Source: Gemmatimonadota bacterium
GTDB lineage: Bacteria; Gemmatimonadota; Gemmatimonadetes; JACCXV01; JAHWKZ01
Reading direction: 5' to 3'
Length of the DNA stretch: 11,158 bases
Assembly (NCBI GenBank): GCA_030641505.1
Contig: DAOWHI010000049.1
Span: forward strand, 1 to 11,158
The notes beneath the pieces were generated by a model. It saw only the letters and a list, made by a program, of their open reading frames with translations, did not search any database and was not told the DNA's origin. This document shows, one piece after another, positions 1-6,488 of this stretch. Each line of letters starts with the position of its first letter. The stretch's first letter is position 1. Position numbers and translations under genes: made by a program.

Positions 1-1215
1 GATGCCCCGTTAGAGTCGGCCACGAAGACGCTGATCGCGATGCGGGAAGCCGGCCTCTCGGCGGGTCGCGCATACGGGTTGTACGATCATGAGGCCGGTG
101 GTTTCTTCCGGTACTCGACCACCCGTGATTGGAGCGAGCCGCATTTCGAGAAGATGGCCGAAGACAACGCGCGGCTGGCGATGGCGTACCTCGACGCTTA
201 CCGGGTGACCGGCGAAGAGCTCTTTGGCGAGGCCGTGCGCGGGATCTTCTCGTTTGTGCTCGAAACACTGAGCCACAGCGAGGGCGGTGCGTTTGGAAGC
301 CAAGACGCAGACGGAGAGGCTGAGTACTATGGACTCGAGCTAGACGAACGCGCCGAGCGCCCGAATCCCACGATCGATCATCGCTTCTACACCAACTGGA
401 ACGGGATGATAGTGGCTGCCGCATTTGAGACCGCCGCAGTTTTCGGTTGGCCTGAGCTCACCGCGTGGGGCGAGCGTACAGTCGAACGGTTGAACTCCAA
501 GTTGTCCACGCCTGACGGCGCAATGCGGCATGTCCTTCGCCCTCCGTACGATGGCGATGATGCGATCGACGTAGCTGCCCCGCTCTTGTTGACCGATCAG
601 GCGTGGTGGCTGGCAGCCCAATTGGCCGCTTACCAGACGACGGGCAAGCGCGACCACTTCAGGCGCGCGGAGACACTGGCGAACGTGATCGAGCGAGGCT
701 TTTTTGACCCTCAACGCGGCGCGTGCCGCGACCGATCGTTCGACGTCAGTGGAGACGGAGTCATCGACCAGCCACACTATCCGGTGACCGACAACGCCTC
801 AGTCGCGACCAGCTTGGCGGCGTTGACGGCGTTGGGCGGCGACGAGCGATGGCACGAGCGGGCCGAGACAATCGTTCAGGCGCTCGCCGGAGACGCGGCA
901 GGCCTCGGCTTTCTCGGCGCCAGCCTGGCGTTGGCGGCGATCCACGTCATGGACACGCCGGTTCAGATCCACCTGGTCGGCCCAACCGATGACGAAACGC
1001 TGCGCGCGCTGTGGAGCGTCGCGTGGCAGCAGTACATGCCCTCGCGAGTGACGGAGATCCTCGACCCGGACCGCGATCAGGAACGGTGGGAGGCGCTTAG
1101 TTATCCGCGCGAAGGCGGGCCGCGAGCGTACGTCTGTGTGGGCGATCGGTGCCTGGAGCCGGTGACCGCGCCGGACGCATTGAAGCGTCAGCTGGAGACT
1201 ATCGGGTCACAGTAG
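1..1215 (+). CDS. Thioredoxin-domain/YyaL (DUF255, SPATA20-like) protein, C-terminal part
   Basis: The frame is open from the first base to a TAG at 1213-1215, so the start and the expected N-terminal thioredoxin-like domain lie upstream of the window. What is visible is the helical toroid ((alpha/alpha)6 barrel, six-hairpin-glycosidase-like) part of the YyaL/SPATA20 family. Family landmarks are GGFFRYST followed by WSEPHFEKM and EDNARL near the left edge, then FGSQDADGE and YTNWNGM. The family's biochemical role is not well established; members resemble sugar epimerases or glycosidases fused to a thioredoxin domain. The stretch between the DAD motif (about 307-312) and the WNGM motif (397-408) is only some 30 residues, whereas as I remember it the Bacillus YyaL form has roughly 95. 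This therefore looks like the shorter subfamily with SQDAD and a following YY. The gene converges on the minus-strand Ig-like gene with only 8 bases between the stops, and no T-rich terminator is visible. Confidence 0.9.
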   Translation, partial: DAPLESATKTLIAMREAGLSAGRAYGLYDHEAGGFFRYSTTRDWSEPHFEKMAEDNARLAMAYLDAYRVTGEELFGEAVRGIFSFVLETLSHSEGGAFGSQDADGEAEYYGLELDERAERPNPTIDHRFYTNWNGMIVAAAFETAAVFGWPELTAWGERTVERLNSKLSTPDGAMRHVLRPPYDGDDAIDVAAPLLLTDQAWWLAAQLAAYQTTGKRDHFRRAETLANVIERGFFDPQRGACRDRSFDVSGDGVIDQPHYPVTDNASVATSLAALTALGGDERWHERAETIVQALAGDAAGLGFLGASLALAAIHVMDTPVQIHLVGPTDDETLRALWSVAWQQYMPSRVTEILDPDRDQERWEALSYPREGGPRAYVCVGDRCLEPVTAPDALKRQLETIGSQ

Positions 1216-1223
1216 GGTAGGTG

Positions 1224-1961
1224 TTACGGATTCTGGCGTGGGGAATCAAACGTCAGCGTGGCGGGCGGGGCGTTGTTCCCAACCCGGTCGGTGATCGTCG
1301 CTTCCAGGGTGTGCACGCCGGCCGGCACTGGGACACCGGGCGGCGGGAGCGGCAAAGTCGTCTCGCGTACTCCGGCCGGCACCCAGGACGCCAAGTGGAA
1401 GGTCACGCCTTCGGCCGTGATCAGCGTAAAGCGGAGCGCGGCCAGGTCCAGCCCGAACCCCGCGCGATCAGCGTAGTGAGCTTTGACGCCCCCCCCGGTG
1501 CGCTCCAACGTCAACGTCGGCGGCGCGAAGGCCTCCTGCGCTGGACTTGAACCGGCGCCGAGCCGGGCCACGATGACGTCAGCTGAGCCGGTCATCCCGT
1601 GCGCAGCAGTGCCGTTCAGGCCAAACGACAAACGGCCCACACGAGGAGCGGTCCAGACGACCGACTCGAGTGGCCAAGCGAACCGGGCCCCGCCTTGAAA
1701 TCGGGCGACCACGTCGCCCGCCATCGCTTCCCGTACCGGAAGCGACCCAGCTCGAGGCCGATCGATGTGAACTCGATTCTCGACCCAAACCACCAGTCGC
1801 TCACCGGTCGCGAGTGAGATCTCCGGTTCCGGCCCATCGGCTCGGATGCGCAAGGTGTCGGTCGGAATGCTACGAGGGATCGACTGCGACCGCGCAGGGA
1901 TGGGACGGATGCCAGCGAGGATCGCCAACCCTAACAGTGGCAGAAAGTGACGCCTGCTCAC
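1224..1961 (-). CDS. Tat-exported protein with C-terminal Ig-like domain, function unknown
   Basis: I do not recognise a named family. The chosen GTG start at 1961 overlaps the TGA of the upstream HutG-like gene as GTGA, giving 245 residues. It puts a classic twin-arginine motif, SRRHFLP, at residues 2-8, followed by a hydrophobic stretch LLGLAILAG (9-17) and a likely cleavage near PARSQ (22-26). The protein is therefore predicted to be exported folded to the periplasm or cell surface. The longer frame up to 2054 would bury this signal inside an out-of-family N-terminus, so I reject it. Residues about 35-135 look like an all-beta domain; the pattern GRLSFGLN near residue 109 faintly recalls PA-IL/LecA-like galactose-binding modules, which is speculative. 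Residues about 145-240 resemble a bacterial Ig-like domain ending in HTLEATITDRVGNN. It is the last gene of the run downstream of the sigma factor and ends with TAA, 8 bases from the convergent YyaL-type gene. Confidence 0.75.
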   Translation of the reverse strand: MSRRHFLPLLGLAILAGIRPIPARSQSIPRSIPTDTLRIRADGPEPEISLATGERLVVWVENRVHIDRPRAGSLPVREAMAGDVVARFQGGARFAWPLESVVWTAPRVGRLSFGLNGTAAHGMTGSADVIVARLGAGSSPAQEAFAPPTLTLERTGGGVKAHYADRAGFGLDLAALRFTLITAEGVTFHLASWVPAGVRETTLPLPPPGVPVPAGVHTLEATITDRVGNNAPPATLTFDSPRQNP

Positions 1962-2941
1962 CCTGCATTGCCGATCAGGACTGGCCAGCGTGCGGACGCA
2001 ATCGCCAGGAACGCCCTTGCAGCGACTCGTGCCGTCTCGTCTCCCCAGTCCCACCGTGGCGACAGCTCCATGATGTCACCGCCGGAGAATGTGGGCGACG
2101 ACGCCCAAATTTCGAGCGCTCGCAACACCTCTGACACCGATAATCCACCCGGCCCGGCGGCGCTGGTGCCAGGCGCTTGTGCCTGATCAACAACGTCGAG
2201 ATCGAGCGAAACGTAGAGGTGATCGGCCTCTAGCGAGGCGCGCTCGAGCGCCTCTTGGGCCACCTGCTCAATTCCGCGCGCGCTCACCGTCGCGACATCG
2301 TACACGGCCACACCGCGCTCCTCACACCAACCGCGATGGGCGGCCGAGTTGGCGAACGGTCGGATACCGATTTGGATCAGCCGCTGGGGTGGCAGCGCTT
2401 CCAGCTCGAGTGCCCGCCGCATCGACGTGCCGCTGGAGATCGAATCGCGGCTGTATGGCCGCACATCATGATGGGCGTCCAAGCTGATCAGCCCCCACTT
2501 TCCCCCGCGCGCGTCGACCAGCGCACGTAAGACCGGAAACGAGAGACTCTGATCGCCACCAATCGAAACCAGACATCCGACGCGGTCGAGCACGCTGCCG
2601 AGCACTTTCGCGACGCGATCATGGGCGTCTGCGACACCGAGGCCATGAAGATCGACGTCCCCGAGATCGGTAATCCTCGATCCCACCGGCCACGCTGAGC
2701 TCCCCTGGTCAGCCGAAAACCGGGCCAGGGCGGTTCGGAACGCATCCGGTCCACGACGCGCACCCGGTCGCGTCGGAATCGCGGCATCGAAGGGAAGCCC
2801 GACGATCGCCGCTGCACAGGGACCACCGTCGTCGTGCTGGATACGCTCGACCAGCCGACCCCCACCATCAGACGTAGGATATCGCGCCCTTGGTGGCAGC
2901 AACGAAGACTGAAAACCAGAATCGGTTCGGCCGTTACTCAA
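1958..2941 (-). CDS. Arginase/agmatinase-family ureohydrolase, formimidoylglutamase (HutG)-like
   Basis: Binuclear-manganese ureohydrolase fold, 327 residues, predicted cytoplasmic. Landmarks are GARRGPDAFR (60-69), GGDQS (128-132), DAHHD (155-159), SLDLDVVD (245-252) and GDIMELSP (288-295) with a following TARVAARA. The block IGIRPFANS (191-199) and SSGTSMRRA after the DAHHD motif, in place of the His-Gly of arginases and agmatinases, point to the formimidoylglutamase branch (last step of histidine degradation to glutamate and formamide). No other hut gene is present, so the substrate remains inferred. The first metal-ligand histidine of the GGDHS motif is glutamine here (Q131, codon CAG); the other metal aspartates and H157 are intact. 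The start is TTG at 2941, with GAGGT 11 bases upstream and an 8-base overlap with the preceding gene; a TTG at 2902 is an alternative. It overlaps the next gene by GTGA. Confidence 0.88.
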   Translation of the reverse strand: MSNGRTDSGFQSSLLPPRARYPTSDGGGRLVERIQHDDGGPCAAAIVGLPFDAAIPTRPGARRGPDAFRTALARFSADQGSSAWPVGSRITDLGDVDLHGLGVADAHDRVAKVLGSVLDRVGCLVSIGGDQSLSFPVLRALVDARGGKWGLISLDAHHDVRPYSRDSISSGTSMRRALELEALPPQRLIQIGIRPFANSAAHRGWCEERGVAVYDVATVSARGIEQVAQEALERASLEADHLYVSLDLDVVDQAQAPGTSAAGPGGLSVSEVLRALEIWASSPTFSGGDIMELSPRWDWGDETARVAARAFLAIASARWPVLIGNAG

Positions 2942-3230
2942 AGTCGAGGTAGACCTCAGACCAACCGGGCCATGCGATATAGAAGGCGGCCAGGATCGCC
3001 AGACCGACGAGGGAAGGCGCGGCGCGCTTCCACCCGGTCCACCCGCGACGTTCGGTAAGCAGAGCCAGCGCCAGAAACAGCGGTAACCCGAGAGAAGCCC
3101 TCAGCACCTCGGACATACCCTCGAGCATGAACGCGATCGCACACACCCACCCGGTGATCACCACCAGCGGGAAGCGGCCCAATGTCTGCCATGCCTCCGA
3201 CGCTACGCGGTGAACCGCCGGGTGCCGCAC
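2934..3230 (-). CDS. Small three-helix membrane protein, probable truncated DUF4153 N-terminus
   Basis: A 98-residue protein starting with GTG at 3230, directly abutting the TGA of the sigma factor gene (zero spacing), so translation is probably coupled. Three hydrophobic segments are visible at about residues 20-36, 45-59 and 73-90. The order LGRF-PLVV, then SLGLPLFLALALLTERRGW, then a third hydrophobic helix matches my memory of the beginning of DUF4153 membrane proteins, which are usually several hundred residues long. Here the frame stops with TAA after the third helix and the next gene starts inside its last codons. No continuation of the family is visible in the other two frames; they read into the HutG-like gene or noise. 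It is either a decayed remnant or a genuine short protein kept for coupling. Function is unknown. Confidence 0.7.
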   Translation of the reverse strand: MRHPAVHRVASEAWQTLGRFPLVVITGWVCAIAFMLEGMSEVLRASLGLPLFLALALLTERRGWTGWKRAAPSLVGLAILAAFYIAWPGWSEVYLDFE

Positions 3231-4094
3231 TCAGACGGTAAACGACTCCAGTGTCTCGGATCGCGAACGGTGACGCAGCTTTTCGAGCGCCTTTTCCTTG
3301 ATCTGACGCACCCGCTCGCGGGTGATACCGAGCACCGACCCGATCTCCTCCAGGGTCATTGCCTCGTGGTTGTCGAGCCCGTAGTACAGCTGAAGGATCT
3401 TCGCCTCGCGTGGCTTGAGAGAGCCTAGTGACCGTTGGATCGCCCTGCGGCGGGCGCTCTCGGCGGCGTTGTCATCAGGCAGCGGGCTGTATTCATCGGG
3501 CAGGTAGTCCAAGAGCTTGTTGTCCTCACCCGGCGTTAGCGGCGCGTCCAAGGACAGGTGCGCCTGCGAGATCGACATCGTCTTGCGAACCTCCTCGATC
3601 GAGATGTCCATCCCGCGCGCGATCTCCTCGGCCGATGGCTCTCGACCGAGCTCTTGAAGCAACGCATTCGAACGTCGACCGATTCGGTGCAACGTGCCAG
3701 CACGATTCAGCGGTACGCGGACAATCCGTGACTGCTCGGCCAGCGCCTGGAGGATTGCTTGCCGGATCCACCACACCGCATACGAGATGAACTTGATGCC
3801 CTTCGTCTCGTCGAACTTGTGGGCCGCACGAATGAGCCCAACGTTGCCCTCGTTGATCAAGTCGGCCAACGAGACGCCTTGGTTCTGGTACTTCTTCGCC
3901 ACGCTAACGACGAACCTCAGGTTGGAGCGACAGAGCGTCTCCATCGCTTCCTGGTCGCCTGCTCGGATGCGGCTCGCGAGCCGTGCCTCCTCGTCGCGAC
4001 TGATCAGCGGATAGCGGCTGATCTCCCTCAGGTACAGGTCGAGAGACCCCTCGTCAAAGGTGGTCTGCTTGGATGCGTTCAGTGCCATAGCCAT
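3231..4094 (-). CDS. rpoD: RNA polymerase sigma-70 family factor, RpoD/SigA-like, no region 1.1
   Basis: 287-residue primary-type sigma factor that directs RNA polymerase to -10/-35 promoters. Region 1.2 covers about residues 16-47 (SLDLYLREISRYPLISRDEE). Region 2 covers about 52-122 and includes the core-binding stretch DLINEGNVGLIRAAHKFD and the -10-recognition and melting helix KFISYAVWWIRQAI. Region 3 follows with VPLNRAGTLHRIG and SLDAPLTPGEDNKLLDYLPD. Region 4 ends with the -35-binding helix-turn-helix TLEEIGSVLGITRERVRQIK (247-266). Region 1.1 is absent, as in the short primary sigma factors of Gemmatimonadota and Bacteroidota. ATG at 4094 has GGGA five bases upstream; a second ATG at 4088 is possible. 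It has its own strong promoter (4169-4198) and is followed with no gap by the small membrane protein gene. Whether it is the only primary sigma factor of the genome cannot be judged from the window. Confidence 0.95.
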   Translation of the reverse strand: MAMALNASKQTTFDEGSLDLYLREISRYPLISRDEEARLASRIRAGDQEAMETLCRSNLRFVVSVAKKYQNQGVSLADLINEGNVGLIRAAHKFDETKGIKFISYAVWWIRQAILQALAEQSRIVRVPLNRAGTLHRIGRRSNALLQELGREPSAEEIARGMDISIEEVRKTMSISQAHLSLDAPLTPGEDNKLLDYLPDEYSPLPDDNAAESARRRAIQRSLGSLKPREAKILQLYYGLDNHEAMTLEEIGSVLGITRERVRQIKEKALEKLRHRSRSETLESFTV

Positions 4095-4133
4095 ACAGGT
4101 CCCGGTCTCCCTGAGTCTATGGATTTTGGAAGG

Positions 4134-4149
4134 GGCGCTCGGAAGCGCC
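4134..4149 (-). other. Perfect hairpin in the sigma-factor mRNA leader
   Basis: Read on the minus strand, GGCGCT, a TCCG loop and AGCGCC form a perfect six-base-pair stem with a UNCG-type tetraloop. It lies about 13 nt downstream of the predicted start site and about 40 nt before the ATG. No run of T follows, so it is not an intrinsic terminator. It could stabilise the 5' end of the message or simply be structure; the role is inference. Confidence 0.5.
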
Positions 4150-4168
4150 TGTGAGTAGATGTGAGCCG

Positions 4169-4198
4169 ATTATACCATAAGAAACCCGAAGATGTCCA
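4169..4198 (-). promoter_or_regulatory. Near-consensus sigma-70 promoter for the sigma-factor gene
   Basis: On the minus strand the -35 box TGGACA (4198-4193) is separated by 18 bases from a perfect -10 box TATAAT (4174-4169), and TGG directly before the -10 gives an extended -10. Transcription would start near 4162, leaving a leader of about 68 nt before the ATG at 4094. The -35 lies four bases beyond the lepB stop, so the gene can be expressed independently of the genes upstream of it. The three downstream genes are tightly coupled and probably share this promoter. Confidence 0.8.
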
Positions 4199-4202
4199 GG
4201 AA

Positions 4203-4952
4203 CTAGCGAATCAGATCGCCAATCCGGCCGAATCGGATTTCGTCGATCCAGGGGATGGGACCGGCCGATTCCTTGGAGAAGTACACGATTAGAGGCTGAC
4301 CTTTGATCGCTTCCTGGGGGACGAAACCCCAGTACCGGCTGTCCGCCGAGTTGTCGCGGTTGTCACCCATGACGAAGTAGCCCGCCGGCGGAACTACGAT
4401 CGGCCCCCAGTTGTCACGCGAGGGCCGATATCCGTCGTAGTCGACCTCGGACTTCAGGAACTCGCGCTGCCAAGCGAACTGTGGGCGGTACTGATCATCC
4501 AGTCCATCGACGTATCGCACGTAGGGTTCACGTAGGGTCCGACCGTTGACCGACAACACCTTGTTGCGCATTGACAGCGTGTCACCCGGCATCCCCACCA
4601 CGCGCTTCACGTAGTCGGGGTCGGGCTCGTACTCGTTGTACGGGTCGGGGTAGACGAAGACCACGATGTCACCGCGCTCGATCTCGCTGAAGCCGGGCAA
4701 TCGATACCCTGTCCCTGGGATCTGTGCACCATACACGACCTTGTTGACCAACAAGAAATCCCCGATTAACAGCGTGTCCTCCATCGAACCCGTGGGGATC
4801 TTGAACGCCTGGACCAGAAACGTGCGGATCACGATGAAGAGCACAAACGCTACCGCGATCGACTTTGCCCACTCCCACGCGCCCCGTTTCAACGACGACT
4901 CTACGGAGGCACGAGTGTAGCGCGTCTTCCCTTTCTTCTCTGCTCTTTTCAT
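4203..4952 (-). CDS. lepB: Signal peptidase I
   Basis: Membrane-bound serine protease that removes Sec and Tat signal peptides at the outer face of the cytoplasmic membrane. The protein has 249 residues. A basic N-terminus (about residues 1-25) precedes one membrane segment (about 27-49, SIAVAFVLFIVIRTFLV). The catalytic serine lies in IPTGSMEDTLLIGD (Ser56), the catalytic lysine in DYVKRVVGMPGD (Lys116), and the conserved box MGDNRDNSADSRYWGFV spans about 195-211. All signatures are intact. I chose ATG 4952 because GAGG (4962-4959) sits six bases upstream; the longer GTG 4964 start would have its start codon in the aldehyde dehydrogenase stop and no better ribosome site. The gene begins 8 bases after that stop, so the two are probably co-transcribed. 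It ends in TAG just before the sigma-factor promoter. Confidence 0.95.
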   Translation of the reverse strand: MKRAEKKGKTRYTRASVESSLKRGAWEWAKSIAVAFVLFIVIRTFLVQAFKIPTGSMEDTLLIGDFLLVNKVVYGAQIPGTGYRLPGFSEIERGDIVVFVYPDPYNEYEPDPDYVKRVVGMPGDTLSMRNKVLSVNGRTLREPYVRYVDGLDDQYRPQFAWQREFLKSEVDYDGYRPSRDNWGPIVVPPAGYFVMGDNRDNSADSRYWGFVPQEAIKGQPLIVYFSKESAGPIPWIDEIRFGRIGDLIR

Positions 4953-4958
4953 AGGACG

Positions 4959-4962
4959 CCTC
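4959..4962 (-). promoter_or_regulatory. Ribosome binding site deciding the lepB start
   Basis: GAGG on the minus strand, six bases before ATG 4952, overlapping the TGA stop of the aldehyde dehydrogenase gene (4963-4961). Ribosomes terminating there are well placed to restart on lepB. Confidence 0.65.
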
Positions 4963-6445
4963 ACGTATCAATCTGGGTCCGTTGCAAGCGCCCACTGTAG
5001 TCGACGTAGACGGTTTTCAAGTCGCTGAAAAAATCATACACTGGCCAGCCGCCTTCGCGGTGGCCATTACCGGTGTCCTTTACCCCGCCAAACGGATAAT
5101 GAGCCTCAGCGCCGATCGTGGGACCGTTGACGTACGTGATCCCAGCATCAACGCGGTCGATCGCCTGAAACGCCGCGTTGACGTCCTGAGTATAGATCGA
5201 CGACGACAATCCATAGCGGACATCGTTCATCACCTCGATCCCATGGTCCAGGTTCTCGACCATGAGAACGGACAGTAGAGGTCCAAAGATTTCCTCCTGG
5301 GCGATCCGCATGGCGGGCTCGACGCCGGTGAAGATGGTCGGTCGGTAAAACCAACCGCCAGCGAGCCTCTTGTCCGCCGGAATCTCACCTCCGGTTCTCA
5401 GGTTCGCGCCTTCGTCGGTGCCAATTCGAACGTACTTGGCGACCTTGTCTCGCGCCTCTTCGTTGATTAAGGGCCCAACGTCCGTACCTCGCTTTCGACC
5501 ATCCCCCAACACCAGCGCCTCCGCGCGTTGAACCAGCTCGTCGACAAACTCATCGTGGATACCCGTCTGGAGCAATAAACGGCTGGTCGCAGTGCAGCGT
5601 TGACCGGTCGTTCCGAACGCACCCCAGAGGACCCCTTCTAGGGCTAGCTCGATGTCGGCGTCGTCGAGGACGAGCTGCGCGTTCTTACCACCCATCTCGA
5701 GCGAAACCAGCTTGGCTTGCTCGCCACAGGCGGCGGCGATCTTGCAACCTACTGCCGTCGACCCGGTGAAAGAGATGCCGGTCACCCACCGATGAGTCGT
5801 CAACGGGGCACCGGCTTCGGGCCCAAAACCGGTTACCAGCTGAATAACGTTCTCGGGCAATCCAGCCTCGAGCAGAATCTCGACGAACTTGACCGCCGAC
5901 CATGGGGTATCCTCGGCCGGTTTCCAGACGACCGCATCTCCACACACCAAGGCCGGAAAGATCTTCCAGCTCGGCACCGCAATCGGGAAGTTCCACGGTG
6001 TGATGATCCCAAAGATGCCGGCCGGGCGGCGAATTGAAACGCCCATCTTCTGCGGCAGCTCGGAGGGCGCCGCGTAACTGAACAGCCGCCGGCCTTCGCT
6101 GGCGGCATAGTAGGCAGTATCGATCGCCTCCTGGACGTCACCCCGAGTCTCGACCAATGGCTTGCCCATCTCGCGTGTCATCCCATCCGCCAGCTCGTCT
6201 TTGCGCTCGGTCAAGAGGTCCCCGGCGCGCTTAAGTACGTCGCCTCGCACCGGAGCCGGGATCCGGGACCATTCCTCGAACCCCGCCTTGGCCGCAACCG
6301 CCGCCTCGTCAATGTCGGCCGGTCCGCTTGCAGCAAACGTCCCGACCACGTCGCTGGTGTCAGCCGGATTGGTATTTCTGAAGGTCGTGCCAGTCGCGGA
6401 CTCGACCCATTTGCCACCGATCAGATTGCGATACGTCTCACTCAT
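4961..6445 (-). CDS. NAD(P)-dependent aldehyde dehydrogenase family protein
   Basis: Full-length 494-residue aldehyde dehydrogenase oxidising an aldehyde to a carboxylate. The oxyanion-hole asparagine is in TPWNFP (Asn152), the cofactor lysine in VWKPAEDT (Lys175), a nucleotide-binding stretch in SFTGSTAVG (225-233), the general base in LEMGGKN (Glu250) and the nucleophile in GQRCTATSR (Cys284); QEEIFGP (383-389) is also present. The C-terminus, with YPFGGVKDTGNG and a following VYVDYSG, resembles enzymes annotated as semialdehyde dehydrogenases such as alpha-ketoglutaric semialdehyde dehydrogenases. The true substrate cannot be fixed from sequence. ATG 6445 is the first start and gives the normal N-terminus TYRNLIGGKWV. 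No Shine-Dalgarno sequence precedes it; instead a -10-like box lies five bases upstream. The gene follows the thioesterase by 43 bases and precedes lepB by 8 bases. The neighbours do not define a pathway. Confidence 0.93.
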   Translation of the reverse strand: MSETYRNLIGGKWVESATGTTFRNTNPADTSDVVGTFAASGPADIDEAAVAAKAGFEEWSRIPAPVRGDVLKRAGDLLTERKDELADGMTREMGKPLVETRGDVQEAIDTAYYAASEGRRLFSYAAPSELPQKMGVSIRRPAGIFGIITPWNFPIAVPSWKIFPALVCGDAVVWKPAEDTPWSAVKFVEILLEAGLPENVIQLVTGFGPEAGAPLTTHRWVTGISFTGSTAVGCKIAAACGEQAKLVSLEMGGKNAQLVLDDADIELALEGVLWGAFGTTGQRCTATSRLLLQTGIHDEFVDELVQRAEALVLGDGRKRGTDVGPLINEEARDKVAKYVRIGTDEGANLRTGGEIPADKRLAGGWFYRPTIFTGVEPAMRIAQEEIFGPLLSVLMVENLDHGIEVMNDVRYGLSSSIYTQDVNAAFQAIDRVDAGITYVNGPTIGAEAHYPFGGVKDTGNGHREGGWPVYDFFSDLKTVYVDYSGRLQRTQIDT

Positions 6446-6450
6446 AAGCT

Positions 6451-6479
6451 TTTATAAGTACCCTGTGACTCGTTGTCCG
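6451..6479 (-). promoter_or_regulatory. Candidate promoter giving a leaderless aldehyde dehydrogenase mRNA
   Basis: On the minus strand CGGACA (6479-6474), a 17-base spacer and TATAAA (6456-6451) form a plausible sigma-70 promoter. The -35 resembles the TGGACA of the sigma-factor promoter in this window. Only five bases separate the -10 from the ATG, so transcription would begin at or next to the start codon, consistent with the absence of a ribosome binding site. Confidence 0.5.
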
Positions 6480-6488
6480 GCCAGGGGT

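Noticed and set aside
1962..2054. Longer start for the Tat-exported protein
   Set aside because: It would bury the twin-arginine signal; the overlap region is explained by the HutG-like C-terminus.
3428..4154. Plus-strand open frames opposite the sigma factor
   Set aside because: They are Arg/Pro/Ala-rich shadows of a highly conserved minus-strand gene, with no recognisable motifs.
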